A DNA stretch of 64,000 bases from Nemertoderma westbladi (taxonomy: Eukaryota > Xenacoelomorpha > Nemertodermatida > Nemertodermatidae): positions 1 through 64,000 of the forward strand of contig JAUCBJ010001864.1 of assembly GCA_032718475.1 (NCBI GenBank), read 5' to 3'. Each line of letters begins with the position of its first letter. Within the stretch, counting starts at the first letter, position 1. The notes under the pieces are model-generated. The model saw only the letters and a list, made by a program, of their open reading frames with translations. It was not told where the DNA came from and did not search any database. This document shows positions 11,530 through 22,546 of the stretch, one piece after another. A program made the translations under genes and the position numbers.

Positions 11530-11862
11530 TCAAGGAGTTTGCTCCTGCAGGAAGATGGTGCGGTCCATAAGCGTATCATCCATGTTAACAAGGGGGAAAT
11601 TATGAGGATGGTGGAGGGAGTCTAGCTCTTTGCGATAATCCTGGAGTAGCTGGTGGTCGATGTTACGTTGTTTAGTTTGCTGGACCACGCGCTTTTCTAG
11701 GTCAGACAGTCTCATCAGTAGGACGTCAACTAAATCATCACAAAGTTGATTAGTAGGGGTGGTCTGGGAGGTGGTGGCAGTTTTAGATGTAGGGACTTTG
11801 CCCGAACCGAGAGTCCGTGGAGATTTCTTTGGTGGTGGTGGTGGTGTTCGTTCAACTGGCAT
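11530..11862 (-). CDS. Hypothetical minus-strand ORF with Pro-rich start and coiled coil
   Basis: The 110-codon frame begins MPVERTPPPPPKKSPRTLG and continues into a helical segment with heptad spacing (LVDVLLMRLSDLEKRVVQQT). It then runs into a frame with the PSD repeats encoded by the adjacent minisatellite. The arrangement of Pro-rich basic N-terminus, coiled coil and low-complexity tail resembles LINE ORF1 or Gag-like proteins, but no diagnostic motif is present. It could be a piece of another retroelement on the minus strand. Confidence 0.3.
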   Translation of the reverse strand: MPVERTPPPPPKKSPRTLGSGKVPTSKTATTSQTTPTNQLCDDLVDVLLMRLSDLEKRVVQQTKQRNIDHQLLQDYRKELDSLHHPHNFPLVNMDDTLMDRTIFLQEQTP

Positions 11863-12123
11863 TGTTGCGGGCGTGTATGGGGGATCCTGGCTGCCTGGAG
11901 AGACTAAAGAGGAATCGAAGAGTTGTGGATTGTTCTCAGTACCGGTAGTCAGGTTTAATCAGGTAGTCAATAATCCTGCCAAGTACAGCAGTAGTGATGT
12001 ATAACTAATCCAGGATGTGATCCAAAAAGTCAGGATGTGAATAAAATACTCACATACACATTAACTAACACTACCACAACCCCATGAGAGGGGTGCTAAG
12101 GCATTTGAAATTTATACAATATT

Positions 12124-12162
12124 GGTGGCCATACCACCCCGCCCTGGGGTGGTATGGCCACC
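12124..12162. repeat. 17-bp perfect hairpin
   Basis: GGTGGCCATACCACCCC (12124-12140) and GGGGTGGTATGGCCACC (12146-12162) are exact reverse complements with a 5-nt loop, GCCCT. The right arm also serves as the left end of the short inverted-repeat element at 12146-12340. Confidence 0.8.
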
Positions 12163-12340
12163 CCAGTTTCTTTTTAAAAAAATCCCCTCTGGGGACCTGA
12201 AATCGAAAATTACCATGGGTTTCAAAAGTTTAATATATAGCTGAGATGTGTAGGTTTCTTCGTAGGGGTGGCCATGATGTTTTCATGTAACTGTGCTCCC
12301 ATGGGATTAAAAAAAGTTGAAAAAATGGCCATACAACCCC
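12146..12340. mobile_element. Short MITE-like element
   Basis: The left end GGGGTGGTATGGCCA matches the reverse complement of the right end, GGGGTTGTATGGCCA, at 14 of 15 positions. The 195-bp interior has no ORF. No clear target duplication is visible. It sits upstream of the LINE ORF1 fragment. Confidence 0.4.
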
Positions 12341-12359
12341 AGCCTACCCTATCTGAGAG

Positions 12360-12910
12360 TGCATCTAACAAAGATGTATTGCATATTCTGAATCAGCTGG
12401 GTATCCCCCCACGTCCATCGATTTCATCCATCGCCTAGGGAACCAAACATCTCTTGACTCTCCTAAATTGAGGCCTGTTCTTATGCCCTTCGTCGGTCAC
12501 TCCCAGCGGCCTAAATGCTTTGAGAATCGTACCAAACTTCCCCAGGGTCTCTACTTCACCGACCATTTGACAAAAACCCGGGCTTCCCTATTGAGGAGGG
12601 CATCGGGTCTAAAGAAAAATAGTATGATTCATTCTGCGTACGAGTAAACACGAGGGCGACAAATCTATTGCTGTCTATTCAGATGCCAATCTTGATCGCT
12701 TTGAAAATATTCTCGTTGATCAGAGGACCATCGATACACCGTTTAAAGTTGCTAAGAAGAAAAAAAATGCCGGCAAATAATCATCCAATGGGGACAGTGT
12801 AATAAAAAAACTTACACGTGAAACGCCAATTATGCTTCTCGATAACAGCTTCTCGGAGCTGTTACCCTCGACCAACGATAGTGACCGGTCCTGCAGCGAT
12901 CCATAAAATA
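12360..12910 (+). pseudogene. LINE ORF1 C-terminal region, frameshifted
   Basis: Translation gives IHRLGNQTSLDSPKLRPVLM, then FVGHSQRPKCFENRTKLPQG and DHLTKTRASLLRRASGLK. This follows the L1/CR1 ORF1 C-terminal pattern (hRLG, RPvlv.F, lkg..y...DLT..r..ll). After about 12640 the frame shifts and continues as SIAVYSDANLDRFENILVD and a Lys-rich tail (VAKKKKNAGK). It may continue the ORF1 start at 7353, separated by about 4.7 kb of later insertions. Decayed. Confidence 0.55.
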
Positions 12911-12998
12911 GGAACAATTTAGGTGTTCATCTGATATACTACGTCCATCTTTTATTTTTGGGTTAAGGAATTAATTTCATAAGGAAATAATTTCAAGA

Positions 12999-13190
12999 AT
13001 GGCTCTAGAACTAGATGAACTACATCCAGGAAGTTTAGAAGAACTCTTATGTCGGCGAACGTTGTTGGAGGATACTTTCGTGGAGGCCGAAATAGTAAAC
13101 ATCGTAAATCCAATGAAACATGGTTCTTCTAAAAAGGCAGACGCCAAGAGAACCAAAATTTCGTACAATACTTTGGTATTCCTGTTGTAA
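12999..13190 (+). CDS. Small hypothetical ORF, possible first exon
   Basis: A 63-codon frame starts at an ATG (context AAGAATGGCT) with an acidic, leucine-rich N-terminus (MALELDELHPGSLEELLCRR) and ends at TAA within CTGTTGTAAGTATTT. That string also contains a consensus splice donor (GTAAGT), so the ORF may be exon 1 of a longer gene. No later exon was identified and the family is not recognised. Confidence 0.3.
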   Translation: MALELDELHPGSLEELLCRRTLLEDTFVEAEIVNIVNPMKHGSSKKADAKRTKISYNTLVFLL

Positions 13191-13495
13191 GTATTTAATA
13201 AATAATAGATAATAAAAAGAAAAAAAGGTATTCATTCCTGTTGAACGTTATTTGTAATTAAAGCAACCAGTATAATATTATTTAACAAATGAAGTAAGTG
13301 AAAAATAAATAATCAATGTTAATAAGATGTAATTGAAAAGGTTAAAGGAGTACCATTCTTAATCAGAAATATATATTTAATTAGTACTCACTAAGAAACT
13401 TAAGGAAAGACTACTTTAATTTCAGTGTTTGAAAATATAAAGTAAGGGAATTGTTTAAGTTTTTTATACAGTACTTACTTTTACAAGACTACTAA
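13191..13495. other. AT-rich DNA, no gene seen
   Basis: Intron-like sequence following the putative donor at 13187. No coding bias or repeat structure. Confidence 0.4.
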
Positions 13496-13497
13496 GA

Positions 13498-14110
13498 CTC
13501 CTAAACATCAGCTGGAGACAACACATGACAAACACCAAGCTTTATAGTACAATACTTCTGGAACTTCTGGTTCCGCTCGCAGTGGCTGGCCAACAGACTT
13601 TCACCTTCCGCAGATCTATTAAGTCCAGCAGGTGTCAAGCAGCGGCTCGCAGCGATCTACTGGGAGCATTTCGTGCACAGGTATAATGATGATAACCTGT
13701 GCACATGGCACCTGGCATGTTCCTGCAGCCTCTGTATTAACACATATAGCCACTACTGAGCTGTCAATGATCATCCTTAATTGTATTGCATTACTATATT
13801 TTTCGTGCACATTTTTCGTTATTTATTCGTGCACTTACCCACTGTCTCTTAATCTAGGGTTCACACCCTTCAGCACCCGGCTCGACCGTGGAGCTGTAAA
13901 CCCATTTATTATTATTATTATTATACCACCTGTATCAACCACCCTCAGTGAACGCAGATTAAGATTCAGTGGGCACTGCTGGCGAAGTAAAGACGAGGTC
14001 ATACCAGATCTACTTCTCTGGCAACCTACTCAAGGAAAGCGTAAAGGGATACTGAACTTGGGTGAAACGAAATTGCGACAACTATGGAGTATCGGGAAGC
14101 CTGGAAGGAT
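13498..14110 (+). pseudogene. LINE reverse transcriptase C-terminal tail, interrupted
   Basis: LLNISWRQHMTNTKLY (about 13500-13547) and, after a gap, LSERRLRFSGHCWRSKDEVI followed by DLLLWQPTQGKRK (13945-14045) are consecutive motifs of the C-terminal domain of RTE-like LINE polymerases. The same RLRFxGHCxR/LLWQP signature appears in the LINE copies at 18.1 and 22.3 kb. Between the two pieces lies about 370 bp of unrelated sequence with a (TTA)n microsatellite at 13906-13923 and a GTGCACAGG...CCTGTGCAC inverted repeat near 13674-13706. The copy is broken. Confidence 0.6.
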
Positions 14111-14192
14111 CTCATTTCAACTGTCCGAGTTCGCTCTACCTAATAGTAGTAGTAGTTTATACAGAAAATCTGTTATAATTCGAAATTTTTTG

Positions 14193-14258
14193 CGGTGTAT
14201 GATTAAACTCATGCATTTAATGTAATGCAGAGATTTAGATAAAAGTATGTCCGACTAT
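14193..14258. repeat. Dispersed repeat, copy B
   Basis: Second copy of the sequence at 4716-4786 (GCGGTGTATGATTA to GTCCGACTAT). It ends exactly where the Gypsy LTR begins, which marks the integration point. Confidence 0.6.
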
Positions 14259-14510
14259 TGTTGTGTTTCGTATACCCCGGAATATAATAAACGCATATCA
14301 GTATAACTAAAATATAGCCTCCATATATAATCTTGTAATCATATCTGCATATAGCAGTGCTGCAGTATACAACATGTAATGCAATAGGCATAGTAGTGCA
14401 GAATACATACTACTGATTCTTGACTATCAGCTACATGACTAGACTCATTTCAAGAACATATCTACTGTATGTTATATCAAAATCCCCTTCACCAAAATAC
14501 ACATACAACA
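14259..14510 (-). repeat. 3' LTR of a minus-strand Gypsy element
   Basis: Read on the minus strand, a polypurine tract AAAAAAAGGGAAG (14523-14511) is followed by TGTTGTATGTG and the LTR ends ATACGAAACACAACA at 14259, giving canonical TG...CA ends and 252 bp. The left junction falls within a dispersed repeat whose intact copy is at 4716. Confidence 0.65.
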
Positions 14511-14525
14511 CTTCCCTTTTTTTAA

Positions 14526-14560
14526 AAGCGAAATATAAAATGAATTTTATTTCGCTTTAA
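14526..14560. repeat. Inverted repeat beside the Gypsy polypurine tract
   Basis: AAAGCGAAATATAAAAT and ATTTTATTTCGCTTT form a 14-16 bp stem with a small loop. It lies between the integrase C-terminus and the polypurine tract. Confidence 0.6.
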
Positions 14561-14592
14561 ACTTAATCTAAAATAGAAACCAAAATATGATT

Positions 14593-15246
14593 TTACAATT
14601 GGAATCGTACAGTCTTTGTCATAACGCGATCGCCACGTCTCAAGATAGGAGTTATTGGTGGAAGTTGGTTCGATGGAAAGGGTTTCTCATGAACGTCGGT
14701 AGGTGGCGTACTTCCTTGGCTATCATGGGCTGGGCGTAGAAATCGGCGATTTCGCCTCAGTAGCTGATCAGATGGCAACTTGACGAAATAATCGAGGTGC
14801 TTTCCTTTATCCATTATAACCCCTGTACGAGACCATCGTTTGGAGATAGGGTTCTGGATAAGCACTTTGGTTCCAACTGGTAGTTTTTTGAGCTCCCGAG
14901 TAGTTCTGTATCAGTATCTTATTAGTATCTTAGTTCTGTATCAGTTCAGTATCTATCTTGCCATCATCGGCCTTGGCAACAAGATTTTTCAATATCTTGA
15001 CGTTAACCCTGGCATGGCCGTTGGATCTTGGGTTATACGGGCTGGATGGCTCCCATAGAACACCCCAATTATCACAAAATTCCCGAAAATGTTTCGAATT
15101 AAACTGTGGTCCCCCATCAGAGCGGAGGTGTACGGGAACTCCAGTCTGGAGAAAATATTCTCGTATTCGGGCGGTGACCTGGCTGGAGGATGGGTAGGAA
15201 TTCCATCTCGATATAAAAGGGAAACCGGACAGTCGGTCAGTATAAA
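14593..15246 (-). pseudogene. Gypsy integrase core and C-terminus
   Basis: Minus-strand translation of 15246-14866 gives VYTDRLSGFPFISRW (first Asp of DDE in YTD), LRSDGGPQFNSKHFREF (second Asp) and SSPYNPRSNGHARVNVKILK, where the usual Glu of the SNGxAE motif reads as Arg. The C-terminal piece 14865-14593 carries LIQNPISKRWSRTGVIMDKG, a GPF/Y-like segment. The core frame contains no start and is not continuous with the zinc-finger part. A TATCGATA-rich insertion at about 15258-15295 separates them. Non-functional. Confidence 0.75.
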
Positions 15247-15843
15247 CTAAATAGGTGTGATCGATATATGATAATATATCGATATATCGATATATGCAAA
15301 TAAGTCGTTAGAAACTGACTCAAAAACTCGTGTAGGAATTGGGTCACATGTATAGGGTTCGCTGGGATTGCTAGGCAACCGTTCATTGCATTTAACGCAC
15401 GACCTAACTATATTCTCAAGGTCACTGTTAATGGCCGGCCAATAAACGCATTCTCGAGCGCGACGTTTTGACCTTTCAATCCCCTGGTGGGAATCGTGGA
15501 TCCGTTCTAGAACTTCCTTTCGACATTCCTGGGGAATTATAATTCGTCTACCAAAAATAACCAACCCCCTGTCGACAGATAATTCAGTCCACACCTTTTT
15601 CAGCTGTTGAACAAGGCGATTGTTAACTGAGTCACCTTGAAAGTCACACACAATCGCACCAATTAGGGCCAAATAGTCGCTATCTTGGGCAGCTACCTTC
15701 CTAATGCGTTCTAGAACGGGGTCAATGTAAGTCGGATTAGTGTCACCATCTGACAAAGCAGAGAAAGCACATTCCACGGCAGCCGACATATACTGGGTGG
15801 TGATCACACAGTCATTCTCATCTGTTGAGCAGGGATCAGACAC
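15247..15843 (-). pseudogene. Gypsy pol: integrase zinc finger
   Basis: The motif HDSHQGIERSKRRARECVYW followed by CVKCNERLPSN is the HHCC zinc-binding domain of Ty3/Gypsy integrases. The frame ends where simple TATCGATATA repeats interrupt it (FAYIDISIYYHISI). Its neighbour at higher coordinates is the RNase H domain of the same element. Confidence 0.8.
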
Positions 15844-16405
15844 TGGTGCACGGGATAAGGCGTCTGGAATCCTTTACGCCTTTGCACCTCAATATTGTAC
15901 GCACTTAATTTCATCTTTAAATTTTGCAGTCTGGGATTTTCTACCATGTCCAATGTGTAACTGTTTAGTATTGCCAGTAGAGGGCGATGATCGGTAATAA
16001 TTATAAAGGTAGGTAATCCAGACAAATAAAGTTTACACTTCTGTGTTGCATACACCATAGCAAGGGCCTCTAATTCTAATGTTGCATATCTGGTCTCACT
16101 GTCAGTCAAAAAACGAGAACCACATTGCACTAGTTTCCAACAACAATCGCACTTCTGCCGTAATGAAAATCCCAATCCCTTAGTCCTAGAAGCGTCAGTT
16201 TCTAGAATAGTGGGGGCGGCAGGGTCAAATGTTGTCAATACCGAGGGTAAATTAGTGCCCCCCTTAACTTTATTTATTAAAGGCCACATCATGGTTTTTT
16301 GTCCAAATAAATTAGTTTCTTTCTTTCAAAATATCACACAGTGATCCAGCGGCACCACTTATCTCATTAGAGAAGTAGGCTAGTTGCTGCACCAACCCCC
16401 TAAAT
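15804..16405 (-). pseudogene. Gypsy pol: RT thumb and RNase H
   Basis: ILETDASRTKGLGFSLRQ carries the first catalytic Asp of RNase H, RYATLELEALAMVYATQKCK the Glu, and FIIITDHRPLLAILNS the TDHxPL Asp. These are diagnostic of Ty3/Gypsy RNase H. Upstream on the minus strand (16405-16300) the RT thumb is readable (FRGLVQQLAYFSNEISG, then a stop). Gag, protease and the RT palm are absent, so the element is 5' truncated at about 16406, where the duplicated exon block begins. Confidence 0.8.
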
Positions 16406-16406
16406 G

Positions 16407-16895
16407 GTTAAATTAATTGATGTGTGCAAATTTAGCTTATTTATTGTTCGATTCCACTCACAATAAAAAATAATGAAATATTGAAATAAATTTGTCTTTA
16501 AGTACCTTCACTAATAATTAATTAATTTAAATTTTAGACAACAATAAAATCAACTCATCGTGGGGTTGTATGCGACGGCCTTTATGGTTATTTCAACCGA
16601 TGCCCATGTTTTGCTTCGAAAATAACAAAGGATATTCGTTGGGTAATTCAGACTGATGTTATTCTCGAAAATGTTCCAGTGGACACAGAGGGAAAACCAA
16701 TCCGGCAGGGTGTTTTTCATTCCAGTCGATTCACGTCGCTTTTCCTGGGACAGGGAGCAATGAACGTTTGTTAATTATAATATTTAATTTTATTACGTAA
16801 TTTAAAACCCTAAATAAAATATGATACAATGTAATTAAACATAAACATAGATAATTAAAATAATTATTTATTTCGTAGGTCCAAGAAAAAAATAT
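16407..16895 (+). repeat. Segmental copy of 5820-6300 including exon block 2
   Basis: From TTAAATTAATTGATGTGTGC to GTCCAAGAAAAAAATATTTG this matches 5822-6292 with few differences: an inserted TTTAGC, CAACCGATG against CAACCAATG, and CCAGTGGACACAG against GGACGCAG. Both intron flanks and the exon (16537-16772, same frame) are retained, so the copy arose at DNA level and not through mRNA. Its right edge is where a LINE fragment begins. Confidence 0.85.
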
Positions 16896-16927
16896 TTGCT
16901 GTACAATTTGCTTATTTTCAAAAAAAT

Positions 16928-18364
16928 TGTACCGAACAACAAGAGTCCCACAAGAAATGAAAACAAATAAGTTGGTGCCAGTTCCCAAGAAGGGCAACCT
17001 AACACTCTATGGTTCTTTTCGGGGAATCTCATTGATCTCGATTGCTGCAAAGCTATACAATAGAATTCTATTAAATCGCATCAGGGATCCCATTGAGAGA
17101 CTGCTCTGTGGAAATCAGAATGGGTTGCGTAAAGGTCGTGGGACCATGGAGCCCATTTTGGCACTTAGAAGGATAATTGAAGAGTTATCAAAAAAGAAAG
17201 ACAGGCATCTGGCTGTTATCTTTGTTGACTTCTTCAAGGCCTTTGATTCAGTCTCCCGCTCACGTATGTTCAGATACTTTCATTATATGGGATTCCTGGT
17301 GAAATTATTGCAGCAATCAGATCAGTATACGATGGTTCGACAACATTTGTGTCTACTGTTGATGGTGACACAGAACCATTTGAAGTGTTATGGGGCGTCC
17401 TCCACGGAGACACACTTGCACCATTATTGTTCATAATTGTGGTTGACTATGTTCTACGCATGTCCTTAGATCATCATAATGATGATGGGGTGGTGATAAC
17501 TCCACCTACTGGCTCCAGAAGTCGAGGAAATCCTGCCAAGTACCTAACTGATCTAGACTTTACTGATGACTTAGGAGTACTCTCAGAATCACTAGAGGGA
17601 GCCCAACGGCTCCTCAGCTCATTAGAACATGATGCTTCTAGTGTTGGTCTTTTTATTAACTCCAGAAAGACCAAAATTTTGACAGTTAACTTTGAAAGTT
17701 CTCAGCAAGTCTCTGATCGAATGAGCATAAGTTCAAAGGATGGTATGCTTGAGCATGTGGACGACTTCTGTTACCTGGGATCATGGATCCGGAAGTCAGG
17801 TGAGGACCTTCGAATACGTAAGGGAAAAGCATGGGCAGCCTTGAATTGGCTTTCCAGGATTTGGAAGTCACCAAGAATTAATTGGAAACTTAAGGTCCGA
17901 TTATTTAGAGCAGCAGTAGTTCCAGTACTCCTCTATGGGAGTCCATGCTGGGCTCTAACTGCTGAGGACACCAAATCTCTGGATGGCACATTCACAAGAA
18001 TGCTACGCCGGGTTCATTGTGTCAAGTACAATGCACACATCTCCAACCAGACACTATATAACATTGGAGGTGTCTCATTGGTTCCCCCAAGCTTGACACT
18101 AGAATAAATAAAATCGCCTCCGCTTTGCAGGACATTGCTTTCGCCGTGAGGACCAGCCAGTGCATAATCTTGTACTTTGGCGGCCTCATGGAGTGAATAA
18201 GCATTAGGCTTACATAAGCTTGAGACGCATCTTAAAGGACACTGGCCTTGAAGATGCGGATGATCTAGCAAATGTCATGGGTGATAGGGAGTTGTGGCGG
18301 CGCAATTTTGTCGACAAGCCGGCGCAGCATTATTAAAAATGCAGCTGCAATGCAGCATGCCGAT
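16928..18364 (+). pseudogene. RTE-like LINE, copy 1, 5' truncated
   Basis: The copy aligns with the longer one at 20.3-22.5 kb starting from TGTACCG. Visible RT motifs are GNLTLYGSFRGISLISIAAK (block 2), VIFVDFFKAFDSV (palm Asp), and LTDLDFTDDLGVLSES, where the catalytic FADD of copy 2 reads FTDD. A 2-bp deletion near 17270 (CAGATACTTT against CAGCATACTTT) and other changes split it into frames 16927-17436 and 17349-18107. It shares with copy 2 a TAA before RLRFAGHCF-type sequence but has an additional ATAA. The tail ends at GCCGAT (18364), followed by (TAG)n. Confidence 0.85.
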
Positions 18365-20277
18365 ACTAGTAGTAGTAGTAGTAGGCCTACCAAAGAAACA
18401 CACACAAATCCGAATCAACAGCTATCATCGGACCACCCTACCTAGCCCGCAATGGAACCCAAATAATAAAAACCACTATTGAGCCAAATGTCTATTTCAC
18501 AGCAGAATTTGAATAGAAAGAACGAAGGATAAAAAACTGATTTACCATATCTTTCAAAGTAAGTTGTGAATTATTTACAAAGCAACTTCTAACATAGTCA
18601 GTTTTGTAGATTTGTTGGTTGCAGCTTTAACGTTTACTACTGCAGCATGAAACGTCTTTAAGTGGAATTTAATTTTTTCATGATTTTTAATTATCGATGT
18701 GCCATGAAAAGTGCTACAAATTTTACACTTCCTTACATACTCCGTGCAGTATAGCAAACAATGATGAAAAACGTAATGTCTGTAACCACATCAACTGGAT
18801 ACAGCAAGGAATTATTTTATGCAAGGTGAAAGATCGCGAAATAGGGTTTATTGCCACTTGATAGATAACAGCTTTACGTTATTATATAGATTTAGTATAC
18901 AGGTACCAGTATTGTACATATCAGACTAATAGCCTATTGCCCTGTACAACTTTTCATTGGCTAGTTTTCCCCACATGTAATAAATAATTTGTTTATGTTC
19001 CTACAGGTTTATAGGGATTATATTTACATTGTAATATTCGATACTGCTACTGTATCATCAATATCTGATTAATCGCTAACTGCTTGTGGTGAAGGAGATT
19101 TACCTTGATGTCCCACTATCCACATGGTCAGCAACCAATAGGTTTGTTACCCAGGGTGTCAAGATAGAAGGAAGACAATGGGAAATAAACTGTTGGTTCA
19201 TCTGTGCAAATGTGTTTCAAGGCCCAATGTACAGTATATCATATTTTCCTACAGTTTTTTACAGTCTCTTTCATGGTCTTTCGTTTTCCCAGACGTGCGC
19301 CCCGCCCTGTACTGTAACTATCATCATACTGTAACAATTGTATTGCTGTCATTTCTGGAAATTTAGTGATGTAATGTTAACAAATTGTAGAAGAGTTCTG
19401 TAGAGCTTAGTGAAAACAACATATGGTGCCCGCCACTTATATCAACTACTAGCAAACATGAGCTCTACTGTAGCTGAAGTATGTGGCCTACTGTAATAGT
19501 ACAAAAGAAACACAACACCGAACCAAATTATATCATCCAACCACCTTACCCAGCCCGCAATGCAACCGAAATAATAAAAATCACTGAGCCAAATGTCTGT
19601 TTCACAGCATAAATTGAATATAAAGAAGCTCAGGAAAAACACTGATTTACTATTATCTTTCAAAGTAAGATGTGATTTATGTACAAAGCAATTCTTAACA
19701 TTCAGTGAGTTTTTTAGTTTTCACAATTGTAGTGTACAGTTTTCACTACTGCGGCATAAAACATCTTTACTGTAATTGAAAATCTGAACTAGGATAAAAC
19801 GAATTAGGCGTATGGCATGCAAATAATTGTAAAACTGGTGCAGCGTGCTGTTGGTGCACAATATATTTCGAGTAGGCCTACATCAACTAAGTCAATCACC
19901 ATGAGACAGACAATATTACTAAAGGTTAATTATTGATTGTCCTTCTTTTTAACTATAAGGTTGCAAGCTTAGTTAATGACTAATATCAAATATTTTATTT
20001 ATTTATCAAGCACGTTAAGTAAAAACCTTACTGGTAGGTATGTCAGTGGAAAAGTATGACATAAACTAAAAAGCATCAAGACCTAGACGTTGCGTTGCAT
20101 GCAATCAGTGATCAGCTGATGGCAGCCATCTGATCGGTAGGTTTCGTCCCGCAACTGAAGGCATTCTCTGGAGGCCAAGCCAGGAAATGTAGAGAGAGAT
20201 TCCCAAAGGGGGACGGACGGAACAGGTAATGAAATTAAGATATGTCTGTACTGTAACTAACCACTGGGAAGCAGCAC
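18365..20277. other. Intergenic DNA with a diverged direct duplication
   Basis: After (TAG)n at about 18364-18382, the block 18410-18760 is repeated at 19500-19770 (shared CCCGCAATG, GAGCCAAATGTCT, CTTTCAAAGTAAG words; clearly diverged). In the second copy a 60-codon ORF (19593-19775) contains CDLCTKQFLTFSEFF, faintly zinc-finger-like; the first copy has stops. No confident gene. Confidence 0.4.
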
Positions 20278-22546
20278 CGTAAACTTCGACCCTTCTCCAG
20301 TGATCACCGCCTTATTGTGGCCAAGGTAAGACTTAGTCTGCGTGCTAGCAGAACAACGAAATCTGCCTTGCCACGACATGACTGGTCCTCTCTGTTGCAA
20401 CAGCCAAGTGTGAGATCCAGCTTCACACTACAGCTGAGCAACAGGTATGAGGCTCTTGCCTCTGAGGCGGCAGATCACTGTGAGGGCTATACTGCCTTTA
20501 CAGAAGCAGTTAAGTTAGCAGCTGCAGAAACAGTTCCTGTATACCATCGAAACAGGAAAAGGGCCCCCTGGACTGACAACAAAATTCAGAAGTGCCGAAA
20601 TGACCTTCATAAGGCGCAGAAAGAGTCCCGACTCAAACAGACTACAGCGGCCAAGAATGCAGTTAAAGCTGCATCTAGGTCCCTGAACAGGCAGTACTCT
20701 GTTAATCTACAGGAGCTAATAAACCAACAGGTTGATGCCATCAATGATGCTGACGACAGCAGGCAATCATCCCAGGCATGGAAATCGATCAATCTGCTTA
20801 CTGGGCGGAAAAGCCAACCAACCACCAAGGTTAAGGCTGAATCACCAGCCGATCGCCTCAATGGTTGGAAAGCCCACTTTGAAAAGCTCCTCAATAATGA
20901 CAGGGTATTGCCTGATAACTTTATAGAAGTAAAAGTGTCTGAGTCTGTACTCCCAGATATTCCCATTGGCGATATCTCCTTTGCAGAAGTGAAGGCTGCT
21001 GCAAAGAGCATTAAGACCAATCGTGCCAGTGGAGTAGATGGTGTTCCCCCTGAGGTCTTTAAAATACCAGAGTGTTTAAAGCTCATCTATCCCATCATAG
21101 TAGACATGTACCGTACAACAAGAGTCCCACAAGAAATGAAAACAAATAAGTTGGTGCCAGTTCCCAAGAAGGGCAACCTAACACTCTATGGTTCTTTTCG
21201 GGGAATCTCATTGATCTCGATTGCTGCAAAACTATACAATAGAATTCTATTAAATCGCATCAGGGATCCCATTGAGAGACTGCTACGTGGAAATCAGAAT
21301 GGGTTCCGTAAAGGTCGTGGGACCATGGAGCCCATTTTGGCACTTAGAAGGATAATTGAAGAGTTATCAAAAAAGAAAGACAGGCATCTGGCTGTTATCT
21401 TTGTTGACTTCTTCAAGGCCTTTGATTCAGTCTCTCGCTCACGTATGTTCAGCATACTTTCATTATATGGGATTCCTGATGAAATTATTGCAGCAATCAG
21501 ATCAGTATACAATGGTTCGACAACATTTGTGTCTACTGTTGATGGTGACACAGAACCATTTGAAGTGTTATGGGGCATCCTCCAAGGAGACACACTTGCA
21601 CCATTCTTGTTCATTATTGCGGTTGACTATGTTCTACGCATGTCCTTAGATCATCATAATGATGATGGGGTGATGATAACTCCACCTACTGGCTCCAGAA
21701 GTCGAGGAAATCCTGCCAAGTACCTAACTGATCTAGACTTTGCTGATGACTTAGGAGTACTCTCAGAATCATTAGAGGGAGCCCAGCGGCTCCTCAGCTC
21801 ATTAGAACATGCTGCTTCTAGTGTTGGTCTTTTTATTAACTCCAGAAAGACCAAAATTCTGACAGTTAACTTTGAAAGTCCTCAGCAAGTCTCTGATCGG
21901 ATGAGCATAAGCTCAAAGGATGGTATGCTTGAGCATGTGGACGACTTCTGTTACCTGGGATCATGGATCCGGAAGTCAGGTGAGGACCTTCGAATACGTA
22001 AGGGAAAGGCATGGGCAGCCTTGAATAGGCTTTCCAGGATTTGGAAGTCACCTAGAATTAATCGGAAACTTAAGGTCCGATTATTCAGAGCAGCAGTAGT
22101 TCCAGTACTCCTCTACGGGAGTCCATGCTGGGCTCTAACTGCTGAGGACACCAAATCTCTGGATGGCACATTCACAAGAATGCTACGCCGGGTACATTGT
22201 GTCAAGTACAATGCACACATCTCCAACCAGACACTATATAACATTGGAGGTGTCTCATTGGTTCCCCCAAGTTTGACACTAGAATAAAATCGCCTCCGCT
22301 TTGCAGGACATTGCTTTCGCCGTGAGGACCAGCCAGTGCATAATCTTGTACTTTGGCAGCCTCATGGAGTGAATAAGCATGGTGGACAGCCCATGACTTT
22401 CTTGAGAAGCATCTTAAAGGACACTGGCCTTAAAGATGCGGATGATCTAGCAAATGTCATGGGTGATAGGGAGTTGTGGCGGTGCAATTTTGTTGACAAG
22501 CCGGCACAGCATTCTTAAAAATGCAGCTGCAATGCAGCATGCCGAT
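20278..22546 (+). mobile_element. RTE-like LINE, copy 2, with long RT ORF
   Basis: The ORF (20317-22287, 656 codons) begins just before the endonuclease end (SSDHRLIVAKVRLSLR; its SDH lies upstream at about 20299). The RT follows: SIKTNRASGVDGVPPEVF, VPKKGNLTLYGSFRGISLIS, NQNGFRKGRGT, AVIFVDFFKAFDSVSRSRMF, GDTLAPFLFIIAVDY and the catalytic LTDLDFADDLGVL. The thumb/C-terminal part (YLGSWIRKSGEDLRIRKGKA, YGSPCWALTAEDTKSLDG) ends at TAA 22285-22287. The same frame continues after it (NRLRFAGHCFRREDQ, VHNLVLWQPHGVNKHGG) to 22518, so the TAA cuts off about 77 codons. The 5' endonuclease is truncated. The 3' end is at about GCCGAT (22546). Confidence 0.88.
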
